Origin: Actinomyces oricola
GTDB taxonomy: Bacteria > Actinomycetota > Actinomycetes > Actinomycetales > Actinomycetaceae
Direction of reading: 5' to 3'
NCBI RefSeq assembly: GCF_004104015.1
Contig: NZ_RYFV01000003.1
Coordinates: 1-41,026 of the forward strand
Length of the DNA stretch: 41,026 nucleotides
The position numbers were made by a program, and so were the translations under genes. Every line of letters starts with the position of its first letter. Position 1 is the first letter of the stretch. Positions 24,433 to 31,796 of this stretch are shown in pieces. The notes below the pieces were generated by a model. It saw nothing but the letters and a program-made list of their open reading frames with translations, was not told where the DNA came from and made no database searches.

Positions 24433-26319
24433 ATGTCACCAGACGCACGCTCTGCCCACAATCGCATTGCCGGGATCGATGGCCTAAGGGCCATTGCCGT
24501 CGTCCTGGTCCTCGTCTACCACCTCCTGCCGGGAGCCCTGCCCGGCGGGAATGTTGGAGTGGATGCCTTCTTCGTCATCTCGGGCTTTCTCATCACCACA
24601 CTCCTCGTCGCCGAATTGCGCCGCACCGGCCGGATCGCTCTGCGTCGTTTCTGGTATCGGCGTCTGCGACGCATCGTCCCCGCCCTCCTAGTCGCCATGG
24701 TCACCACGGTTTCGATCGCCGGCCTGCTGGGGGGCGATGTCCTGCTGGGCGTGCGCCGCCAGGTGCTCAGCGCTGCGACCCTGGTCTACAACTGGGTGGA
24801 AATCGCTGCCGGATCGTCCTATTTCGACCAGACTCAGCCGCTGCTGCTGACCAATGTGTGGTCCCTGGCGGTGGAGGAGCAGTTCTACATTGTGTGGCCA
24901 CTGGTCATTATCACTGTGCTGACGGGTGCGCTCAGGCGCCGGCGCACCCGTTTGGCCGGCCTGCTCGCCCTGGCTCTGGCGGTCGGCTCCCTGGGATGGA
25001 CCTTGTGGCTGGGCGACTACGGAGCCTCCCCGTCGCGGCTCTACATGGGCACTGACACGCACGCCTTCGGGCTCATGCTCGGTGCCGCGCTGGCGCTGTG
25101 GCACGGCCGGGCTGCTGATGGCGCCAAGGTTCCCGGGGTGGGGACAATCCAGTGGCTGGCGCGCACCATTGCGGCCTGGGTCGGTCTGGGCGGGCTTTTA
25201 GTCTGCGCCCGTGTGGGGGCTGAGGGCCTCACCCGGGTAGATCCGGCCCGGGCCACAACGACGCTGTTGGCCCTGGGCTCAGTGGCGACCGCCCTCGTGC
25301 TTCAGGGCCTCACCCCCGAGATGACCCGGGGGGCGCGCCGGGGGCACTGGCTGGTGGCGCTGCTCGACCTGCCGCCAATGAGATGGTTGGGGCTGCGCTC
25401 CTACGGACTGTACCTGTGGCACTGGCCGCTGTGGGTGCTGGCCTTCTACGGCCTGCCTCCCACTGTGGGCGGGCGTCCGGTGGCCGCCGGGGTCATGGTG
25501 ATCACGGTGGCGGCGGCTGAGGCCTCATACAGGTTCCTTGAGACCCCCATCCGCCGTCAGGGCATGCTGGCGTGGCTCCGCTCGGTGGTGGGCGTGGGCC
25601 TGCGTGCGCGCGCCACTGCCGCCTGCGGCGTCACCTCCGCCCTCTTGCTAATGGCCTTCGCTTTGAGTGTGCAACCCACGGTTTCCAGTGCGCAGGCGGC
25701 CATTGAGGCTGGGCAGCAGGCGTTGAGCGCTGCGGCGGTCCAATCGTCCGCGCCGTCGCCAACGCCCGGCGACGCCCCGGCGGCGCCAGAGCCCGGGTCC
25801 GCCCAGGAGGCCCCTCCGGCGCCGGAGCCCGTGACCGGGGATCAGGTGGCGATCGCCGGGGACTCGGTGTCCTTGGCCTCCGCGGCGCCCTTGGGCGAGA
25901 TATTGCCGGGCGCGGTGATTGACGCCGAGGTGTCCCGCTCAATGTATGCGGGCTTGGCCACCGTCCAGGCTCTTGACGCCCAGGTGGGTGCCCGCCCCTA
26001 CGTGGTCGTGGCTATGGCCACCAACGGGACCGTGGACACGGCACAGCTTCAGGAGATCCTGGATTACCTCGGCCCCGACCGGCGCCTGGTGCTCGTCACC
26101 GGCTTCGGTCCAGAGCGCGCCACCTGGATCCCTCCAGCCAACCAGACGGTGCGGGACTTCGCGGCCGCCAACCCGGACAGGGTTGCGGTGGCCGGATGGG
26201 ACGAGGCGATCGGGGGGCACCCGGAGATGCTGGCCGAGGACTTAATCCACCCCTCTGGTGAGGGCGGGGCGGTTTACGCCGACATTGTCTACCAGGCCCT
26301 CCAGAGCCTGGTGCGCTGA
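24433..26319 (+). CDS. Membrane O-acyltransferase with C-terminal SGNH domain (OafA-like)
   Basis: Probably acylates a cell-surface glycan. The 628-residue protein has an acyltransferase-3 domain (PF01757 type) with about ten transmembrane helices. It opens with GIDGLRAIAVVLVLVYHL (putative active-site His near residue 32) and GVDAFFVISGFLIT. A Pro/Ala-rich linker (about 435-470) leads to an extracytoplasmic SGNH-like domain with GDSVSLAS (about 475), MATNG and DLIHPS near the end. These are SGNH blocks I, III and V. I place the start at ATG 24433; in-frame TTG 24343 is possible but would read through the palindrome. No strong Shine-Dalgarno is seen. Confidence 0.87.
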   Translation: MSPDARSAHNRIAGIDGLRAIAVVLVLVYHLLPGALPGGNVGVDAFFVISGFLITTLLVAELRRTGRIALRRFWYRRLRRIVPALLVAMVTTVSIAGLLGGDVLLGVRRQVLSAATLVYNWVEIAAGSSYFDQTQPLLLTNVWSLAVEEQFYIVWPLVIITVLTGALRRRRTRLAGLLALALAVGSLGWTLWLGDYGASPSRLYMGTDTHAFGLMLGAALALWHGRAADGAKVPGVGTIQWLARTIAAWVGLGGLLVCARVGAEGLTRVDPARATTTLLALGSVATALVLQGLTPEMTRGARRGHWLVALLDLPPMRWLGLRSYGLYLWHWPLWVLAFYGLPPTVGGRPVAAGVMVITVAAAEASYRFLETPIRRQGMLAWLRSVVGVGLRARATAACGVTSALLLMAFALSVQPTVSSAQAAIEAGQQALSAAAVQSSAPSPTPGDAPAAPEPGSAQEAPPAPEPVTGDQVAIAGDSVSLASAAPLGEILPGAVIDAEVSRSMYAGLATVQALDAQVGARPYVVVAMATNGTVDTAQLQEILDYLGPDRRLVLVTGFGPERATWIPPANQTVRDFAAANPDRVAVAGWDEAIGGHPEMLAEDLIHPSGEGGAVYADIVYQALQSLVR

Positions 26320-26424
26320 ACAGACACCAGATGGGTTTCCGCCGCCGACCCCGGGCGAGGGCTCGCGCCGCGCCAGGGTCTGGTGCTGGCGGGCTTGAGT
26401 GCTCAGTCCTGAGAACGAGGGCCG

Positions 26425-26997
26425 TCAGCCGTGTTGACCGCCGTGGCCGGCCGGTTCCTCTTGGTCGGAGGCGTCGTCCTCGCCCAGTTCGGAGATCTCC
26501 TCACGAGTCAACCGCTCCTCGGCCAGGATTTCACTGAGCATGTCCCGCAGTTCGCCGCGCACGAAGTCACGGGTGGCGACGTCGTTCATGGCCAGGCGCA
26601 GGGAGGCGATCTCCCGGGTGAGGAATTCGGTGTCCTCCAGGTTGCGCTCGGCGCGCTGCCGATCCTGCTCGGCGGTGACCCGGTCGCGGTCGTCCTGACG
26701 GTTCTGCGCCAGCAGGATCAAGGGCGCGGAGTAGGAGGCCTGGAGTGAGAGCATGAGGGTCAGGGCGGTAAAACCCAGCTCGGCCTTGTCGAAGCGCAGT
26801 GACTCAGGACCCCAGGAGTTCCACACCATCCACAGGGCCACGAAAACCGTTAGCCAGATGAGGAAGGTCGGGGTACCCGAGAAACGGGCGATTGCCTCGG
26901 AGGCCCGGCCGGCGGCATCGGAGCGCCCAGAGGAACGCTGCCAGGGCCAGCGTGGGCGGTTGGCCCTCTCCAGAGGGGTGTCCAGCGAGTCAGCCAT
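26425..26997 (-). CDS. DUF1003 family membrane protein
   Basis: A 190-residue protein of unknown function. The DUF1003 core has two adjacent transmembrane helices (FLIWLTVFVALWMVWNSW and FTALTLMLSLQASYSAPLILLA) followed by the hallmark NRQDDRDR. A charged coiled-coil-like region and an acidic tail end the protein. ATG 26997 is preceded by GAGAGG and overlaps the upstream MgtE-N/CBS gene by 8 bp, so the two are co-transcribed and probably coupled. A TTG at 27012 is a possible longer start. Confidence 0.88.
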   Translation of the reverse strand: MADSLDTPLERANRPRWPWQRSSGRSDAAGRASEAIARFSGTPTFLIWLTVFVALWMVWNSWGPESLRFDKAELGFTALTLMLSLQASYSAPLILLAQNRQDDRDRVTAEQDRQRAERNLEDTEFLTREIASLRLAMNDVATRDFVRGELRDMLSEILAEERLTREEISELGEDDASDQEEPAGHGGQHG

Positions 26998-28282
26998 TGG
27001 CGTTCCTCTCAATCATCTCGTCCGTGACGGCCTCGTCGGCCTCCCGCCAGTCGTCGGGCATGAGGTGATCCAGGACGTCGTCGACGCTCACCGCCCCCAG
27101 CAGTCGCCCGGCGTCATCCAGGACCGCCAGTGCGGTGAGGTTATAGGTGGCCAGGAGGCGGGTGACCGTGCCAATGGAGTCCTCGGCGTGGACGGTCTCC
27201 ACGTCCCGGTCCAGAACGGAGCCGAGCATGCGTTGGGGGCGTTCTCGCAGGGCGCGCTGCAGGTGCACCACGCCCAGGTACTTGCCGGTGGGGGTCTCCA
27301 GTGGAGGACGCACCACGAAGGCCACTGCGGCCAGCGCCGGGGTGATCTCGGCCTTGCGGGCCTGGGCCAGGAAGGTGGCCACGGTGGACTCCGGGGGCAA
27401 AATGATGGGCTCGGTAGTCATGAGGCCACCGGCCGTGTAGTCGTCGTAGGCCATGAGGCGACGCACGTCCTCAGCCTCTTCGGGCTCCATGAGGGCCAGG
27501 AGCTCGGTGGCCTTGGGTTTGGGGAGTTCGGAGACGAGGTCCGCAGCGTCGTCGGGTTGCATGGCGTCCAGGACGTCGGCGGCGCGGGCGGACTCCAGGG
27601 CGGAGAGCATGGCGACGGCGTCTTCATCGCCGAGCTCTTCCAGGGCGTCAGCCAGGCGCTCATCGGAGAGCTCGCCGGCCACCTCCAGGCGGCGCGCCTG
27701 CGGCAGGTCCCGCAGGACGTCGGCGAGGTCTGCGGGCTTGAGGTTCTCCAAGGTCGCCAGCAATGCCGTCGCCCCCTGCTGATCCGCGCTGCCGGCCAGG
27801 CCGGTGACCTCGTCGGGGGCGACGGTCAGGGTGTCGCCACGGCGCAGCCCCAGCGGCCCCGAGGAGGAGCGCTGGACGTATAGGCGGGTGACTTTCCAGT
27901 CCATGCCCCGGTCGCGCTCAATGGCCACGTCGCGCACGGTGACATTGCCCGAGCCGTCCTTAAGGGTGACCACGCGGTCCAAGAGCTCGCCAATGACAAG
28001 GGTCTCGACGTGACGCTGCTCAAAGCGGCGTATGTTGACCAGGCCGGTGGTGATGACCGCGCCGGGCTCAATGGCTGTGACTCGCGACAGGGGCAGGAAC
28101 ACCCGACGGCGCCCGGGCACTTCAATGACCAGCCCCACCGCGCGGGGGGCGCCACGCATTTGGAGCAGAACAATGACGTCATGCACCTTGCCGACCGGGT
28201 CCCCCAGCGGGTCGAAAACGGTGGTGCCGACGAGGCGGGCAACGAAGACCCGGCTGGTAGTGCGCGTCCTGGTGTTCTCCAC
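26990..28282 (-). CDS. Soluble MgtE-N/CBS-domain protein with PRC-like N-terminus
   Basis: A 430-residue cytoplasmic protein. Residues about 1-150 resemble two PRC-barrel-like beta domains (DPLGDPVGKVHDVIV). Residues 170-285 match the MgtE N-terminal helical repeat (LPQARRLEVAGELSDERLADALEEL, then MQPDDAADLVSELP). Two CBS motifs fill 290-415 and end with GAVSVDDVLDHLMPDDW. The transmembrane channel of true MgtE is absent, so it should not be annotated as a Mg transporter on its own. It may sense Mg or nucleotide and act with the overlapping DUF1003 membrane protein. The start is GTG 28282 with TAGTCT 6 nt upstream. Confidence 0.87.
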   Translation of the reverse strand: MENTRTRTTSRVFVARLVGTTVFDPLGDPVGKVHDVIVLLQMRGAPRAVGLVIEVPGRRRVFLPLSRVTAIEPGAVITTGLVNIRRFEQRHVETLVIGELLDRVVTLKDGSGNVTVRDVAIERDRGMDWKVTRLYVQRSSSGPLGLRRGDTLTVAPDEVTGLAGSADQQGATALLATLENLKPADLADVLRDLPQARRLEVAGELSDERLADALEELGDEDAVAMLSALESARAADVLDAMQPDDAADLVSELPKPKATELLALMEPEEAEDVRRLMAYDDYTAGGLMTTEPIILPPESTVATFLAQARKAEITPALAAVAFVVRPPLETPTGKYLGVVHLQRALRERPQRMLGSVLDRDVETVHAEDSIGTVTRLLATYNLTALAVLDDAGRLLGAVSVDDVLDHLMPDDWREADEAVTDEMIERNANG

Positions 28283-28294
28283 GTCCCCAGACTA
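28283..28294 (-). promoter_or_regulatory. -10 element TAGTCT of a leaderless promoter (MgtE-N/CBS gene)
   Basis: On the minus strand TAGTCT (28294-28289) ends 6 nt before GTG 28282, with no Shine-Dalgarno. Confidence 0.5.
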
Positions 28295-28359
28295 TGCGCC
28301 CTGGGCGTGATCGTCCGTGGGGCGCCACCAGCGCCACCCGAGCGTGGGACCATGAGGGC

Positions 28360-29331
28360 ATGAGTGACCCGTTGAGCCCGTATCCCGCGCGATCTCGGCC
28401 CACGGGCATGGGGCGTGAGGGCCTTATGCCGGTTGGGGAGGAGGTTGCCTCATTCGCCACCTACCCCGAGGCGCAAAGAGCCGTGGATTCCCTATCCGAT
28501 GACGGTTTCCCCGTGCAGCACCTGGCCATCATCGGCACCGACCTGCGTCAGGTCGAACGCATTACGGGCCGCAAGACCTGGGGGCGGGTGCTGCTGTCCG
28601 GGGCCGCCTCCGGGCTGTGGATCGGCCTGTTCTTCGCCGCCATGATGGCTCTGGTGGGCGCAGGGGCCGGTAAGGGGGCATTGGTCATGGCGGTGCTCAT
28701 GGGGGTGCTGTGGGGAACCTTCTTCCAGGCGACCGGCTACGCCTTGTCCCGGGGCAGGAGAGACTTCACTTCCGTCAGTCAGGTGGTTGCCGCCCGCTAC
28801 TCGATCATCGCCCAGGCCCACGCCTCCTCGGCCGCCCAGGCATTGGCCCGCTTTCCCGGCAATCTCACGCGCGGGGGCCAGGCGGCGGTGCGCGCCCGGG
28901 AGCGGCGCCGGGAGCGCTCCCAGGAGGGGCCCACGGCCTTCGGCTCGCGCCCCGATGAGCAACCCCGCTTCGGGGTGCGTCTGCCCGAAGGGGTTGACCC
29001 CGCCCAGTACGTCGGTCAGCACACCCCTGGCCCCACCGCATCTCCTCAGCCGGCCACCCCCGGAGCCACCGGGCCCACGACTGCCCCTGAGGCGCCCGAG
29101 TCCACCACGGGGGTGCCGGGGCCCGCCGCATCCCCACCGAGGCGCCCCGAGGAGCCAACCGCAGGCGGTGCGGCCGCTCCCACCCCGCCCCAGGACGAGA
29201 CGGGGGAGGGTGCGCTCCCGCAGCCAGCGCCGTCGTCCCCTGCGCAGGGACATGGTGCCGTCGGGCAGGACGACGACCCTTACCCGCACCCCGCCCGCAG
29301 ACGCCGGGACGAGGACGAGGAACCGAGATGA
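28360..29331 (+). CDS. General stress protein 17M-like membrane protein
   Basis: A 323-residue protein. The N-terminal region (FATYPEAQRAVDSLSDDGFPVQHLAIIGTDLRQVE) matches the YflT/GSP17M heat-induced stress domain. A pair of Gly/Ala-rich transmembrane helices follows (about 90-140). The C-terminal half is a long Pro/Ala/Gly low-complexity tail rich in charged residues at the end. ATG 28360 is chosen because the domain begins soon after; a second ATG 9 bp upstream is out of frame. Its stop overlaps the next gene by 4 bp. The function is not known. Confidence 0.8.
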   Translation: MSDPLSPYPARSRPTGMGREGLMPVGEEVASFATYPEAQRAVDSLSDDGFPVQHLAIIGTDLRQVERITGRKTWGRVLLSGAASGLWIGLFFAAMMALVGAGAGKGALVMAVLMGVLWGTFFQATGYALSRGRRDFTSVSQVVAARYSIIAQAHASSAAQALARFPGNLTRGGQAAVRARERRRERSQEGPTAFGSRPDEQPRFGVRLPEGVDPAQYVGQHTPGPTASPQPATPGATGPTTAPEAPESTTGVPGPAASPPRRPEEPTAGGAAAPTPPQDETGEGALPQPAPSSPAQGHGAVGQDDDPYPHPARRRRDEDEEPR

Positions 29332-30182
29332 GCATCCCCGTTGGCTTGGCGACTTCCTCGGCCTACCCGGGCAGCGCCGTCGACGCTTTTGAGATGTCGG
29401 CGGCACTGGGTTACGACGGCGTTGAGGTCATGGTGTGGAGCGAGAAAATCACTCAGGACGTGCGCGTTCTGGGCGCACTGTCCTCCGACCTGGGTCAGCC
29501 CGTGCTGTCCATCCACGCACCCACTCTGCTGCTGACCCGCGGCGTCTTCGGCACCGAGCCCTGGGACAAGGTCGACCGTTCCATAGAGATGGCCCAGGCT
29601 CTGGGGGCGCCCACCGTGGTGCTCCACCCGCCCTTCTTCTGGCAGAAGCGCTACGCCCGCACCTTCGTGGCCGGCGTTGCCCGCCGCGAGGCCACGACCG
29701 GCGTGCACCTGGCGGTGGAGAACATGTTCACCTGGCGCCCGCGCACCGCCTACTCCACGCGCGACTTCCAGGCCTACTCGCCCACGTGGGACCCGGTGGG
29801 CCAGGGCTACCGCTCGGTGACCCTCGACATTTCCCACGCGGCGACCTCCGGGTCCGACGCCCTGGCCATGGCCCGCTCCCTGGGGCCGACGCTGCGGCAT
29901 CTGCACCTGACCGACGGTGTTGTGGGCCCCCTGGACGACCACCTTCTGCCCGGCCAGGGCGACCAGGACTGCGCCGGGGTGCTCTCCTACTTGGCCGCCA
30001 CGGGGTTCGAGGCTCGTGGCGGTCAGGTCGTGGTCGAGGTCAATACGCGCACCATGAGTGACGCTGAGCGGCGTGAGGGCCTGGCCAGCGCCCTGGCCTT
30101 CGCCCGCGAGCACCTGGAGGGCGCGGGCGGGCAGGTCTACGTCCCCGAGCCCACCCGCAAGCGCTACCGCAAGGGCATCTGA
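29328..30182 (+). CDS. Sugar phosphate isomerase/epimerase-like TIM-barrel protein
   Basis: A 284-residue protein of the xylose-isomerase-like TIM-barrel superfamily (AP endonuclease 2 type). Likely metal-site residues occur at the expected strand ends: SIHAPT, VLHPP, AVENMF (Glu), TLDISHA (Asp/His), HLHLTDG (His/Asp) and VVEVN (Glu). The substrate is unknown. ATG 29328 overlaps the stress-protein stop by 4 bp (ATGA). A conserved actinobacterial neighbour of the mrp/MgtE-N region, in my recollection. Confidence 0.82.
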   Translation: MSIPVGLATSSAYPGSAVDAFEMSAALGYDGVEVMVWSEKITQDVRVLGALSSDLGQPVLSIHAPTLLLTRGVFGTEPWDKVDRSIEMAQALGAPTVVLHPPFFWQKRYARTFVAGVARREATTGVHLAVENMFTWRPRTAYSTRDFQAYSPTWDPVGQGYRSVTLDISHAATSGSDALAMARSLGPTLRHLHLTDGVVGPLDDHLLPGQGDQDCAGVLSYLAATGFEARGGQVVVEVNTRTMSDAERREGLASALAFAREHLEGAGGQVYVPEPTRKRYRKGI

Positions 30183-30184
30183 GC

Positions 30185-30227
30185 GATCTCACCCACGGCC
30201 ACCCCTCAGGGGGGCTGGGGTGTGATC
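30185..30227. terminator. Bidirectional terminator-like hairpin
   Basis: GATCTCACCC (30185-30194) pairs with GGGTGTGATC (30218-30227) with one mismatch, and an inner GCCACCCC/GGGGGGC arm extends the stem. It lies between the convergent TIM-barrel and CDF genes. Confidence 0.5.
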
Positions 30228-30264
30228 GATCGGGCCGGTGGTGGCTGCTGGAGCAGCGCTCCGT

Positions 30265-31221
30265 TCAGGTGCAGACGGTCTCGTGCTCGCGGTGAGAGGC
30301 CGGTTCGAGCTGGAAGGTGGCGTGCTCAATACGGACCGGGAAGTGCTCGGCCACGCACTTGTGCAGGCGGTCGAGGATCTGCTCGGTGTGGCCGTCGCGC
30401 AGGCATTCGTCGCGCACTGTCACATGTGCCGTGAGCACCGGTAGCCCCGAGGCCACCGTCCAGGCGTGCAGATCGTGAACCTCTTCGACGTGGTCCAGGT
30501 CCAGGATGTGGGCGCGCACTTGCTGAAGATCCAGGTCCTCAGGGGTGAAATCCATGAGCACCCGGCCCGCGGCCCGCAGCAGTGCGACGGCGCGTGGCAC
30601 AATCAGCGCGGCAATGAGCAGTGAGACGACGGCGTCGGCCTGCATCCAGCCGGTGGTGGCGACGACCCCGGCGGCGACGAGCACGCCGACACTGCCCAGG
30701 GCGTCGTTGAGGACCTCCAAGAAGGCGGCGCGCATATTGAGGCTTTCGCTTCGCCCGCCAGCGAGGATCAGCAGCGCAGCAGCATTGGCGAGTAGACCGA
30801 TGACGCCCATGACGAGCATTCCCTCGGCCTCGACGGGAGTGGGGACAATGAGGTTGTGCACGGCGCGCGCCGCCACCACCACGCCCACGACGCCCAGTGT
30901 TCCCGCCTGGAGTGCGGCGCCAATGACCTCGGCGCGGCGCAGCCCCCAGGTGCGCTGAGGTGTCGCCGGGCGCTGGCTGAGCTGAGCGGCGGCGAGCGCC
31001 ATAATGAGGCCGGCGACATCAGTGATCATGTGGCCCGCGTCCGCCAGGAGGGCCAGCGACCCCGTCAACAGGGCGGTGACGACCTCGGCGATGAAGACGC
31101 CGGCCGTCAGGGTGAGGGCGGCGGCCAAACGGGTGGTTGAGGCGCCCCGACCGTGACTGTGGCTGTGCTCGTGCGACCCGTGATGCTTCTGCGGTCCATG
31201 GGGGGACGGTTCGGTGCTCAC
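30265..31221 (-). CDS. CDF-family Zn/Cd efflux protein (CzcD-like)
   Basis: A proton-coupled exporter of Zn and related divalent metals, 318 residues. The N-terminus is His-rich (HHGSHEHSHSHG). Six transmembrane helices and a C-terminal cytoplasmic metal-binding domain (EEVHDLHAWTVASGLPVLTAHV) follow. The first transmembrane metal half-site is standard (HMITD). In the second, the usual HxxxD reads ExxxD (FLEVLNDALGS), which may alter metal choice. GTG 31221 overlaps the ArsR stop by 4 bp (GTGA), so repressor and pump form one operon. Confidence 0.92.
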   Translation of the reverse strand: MSTEPSPHGPQKHHGSHEHSHSHGRGASTTRLAAALTLTAGVFIAEVVTALLTGSLALLADAGHMITDVAGLIMALAAAQLSQRPATPQRTWGLRRAEVIGAALQAGTLGVVGVVVAARAVHNLIVPTPVEAEGMLVMGVIGLLANAAALLILAGGRSESLNMRAAFLEVLNDALGSVGVLVAAGVVATTGWMQADAVVSLLIAALIVPRAVALLRAAGRVLMDFTPEDLDLQQVRAHILDLDHVEEVHDLHAWTVASGLPVLTAHVTVRDECLRDGHTEQILDRLHKCVAEHFPVRIEHATFQLEPASHREHETVCT

Positions 31222-31607
31222 AGTGACTCCTGTGACTCCCGCTGCCCGGGTACCTGAGCGTCCCCGGCTTCGGCGGCGGCGTTCACCAGGGCGCTGGCCG
31301 CCTCCAGAAGGTGGTCCAGGGCCGCGGCGTGCTCCAGGCGGTTGACGCTGGCGCGCCCGTGGGAGTGGGTGGATACCAGACCGGCGCTGCGCAGAATCGC
31401 CAGGTGCTGGGAGACGGTGGACTGCGCCAGACCCAGGTGCTCGGTGAGCTCGACAACCCGGTGCTCGCCACCGTGGAGGTGACGCAGGATCGCCAGTCGG
31501 GTTGGGTCGCCCAGGACGTCCATGAGGGCGGCTAGTGTGGAGGCGTTGGCTAAGGCGTCATGGTCATCAGGGCGGTCTTCAGGAAGGAGGCCATGAATCA
31601 TCGTCAT
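31218..31607 (-). CDS. ArsR/SmtB-family metal-responsive repressor
   Basis: A 129-residue winged-helix repressor. The region LGDPTRLAILRHLHGGEHRVVELTEHL and the recognition helix LAQSTVSQHLAILRSAGLV are typical. There is no CVC metal motif in helix alpha3. The His/Asp/Glu-containing C-terminal helix (LEHAAALDHLLEAA) fits alpha5-type Zn sensors such as CzrA or SmtB. It is translationally coupled to the CDF pump. ATG 31607 lies 6 nt after TATTAT, and the operator palindrome covers both. A second Met at residue 3 is an alternative start. Confidence 0.92.
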   Translation of the reverse strand: MTMIHGLLPEDRPDDHDALANASTLAALMDVLGDPTRLAILRHLHGGEHRVVELTEHLGLAQSTVSQHLAILRSAGLVSTHSHGRASVNRLEHAAALDHLLEAASALVNAAAEAGDAQVPGQRESQESL

Positions 31608-31619
31608 GAAACGATAATA
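31597..31619 (-). promoter_or_regulatory. ArsR operator over a leaderless promoter
   Basis: On the minus strand ATTATCGT (31618-31611) and ACGATGAT (31604-31597) form a near-perfect inverted repeat (7 of 8) around TTCATG. It overlaps the -10 TATTAT (31619-31614) and the start codon (31607). This resembles the 12-2-12-like sites of ArsR/SmtB repressors and implies autoregulation. Confidence 0.6.
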
Positions 31620-31732
31620 GCGTTGGTAGGGGATGTGCTGTCAATGGTGTGGGCAACAGCCAGTGCCAGGCGGGCCGATGCGGCCGGCATGCGGCACCTG
31701 GCACTCCAATGCGCGGCGCCCCTGAATGCGCA

Positions 31733-31782
31733 GCGCCCCTGGCATCAGAGGGCTCTGAAGAGGGCTCTGATGCCAGGGGCGC
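31733..31782 (-). terminator. Strong hairpin terminator after aminopeptidase P
   Basis: An exact 18-bp inverted repeat runs from 31733-31750 to 31765-31782 with a 14-nt loop (arms start GCGCCCCTGG and end CCAGGGGCGC). It begins 15 nt past the stop of the minus-strand peptidase gene. There is no long T-tract. Confidence 0.75.
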
Positions 31783-31796
31783 CGCGCTGCCAAGAC

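Noticed and set aside
26990-28282. Annotation as an MgtE magnesium transporter
   Set aside because: There are no transmembrane helices after the CBS pair; only the regulatory domains are present.
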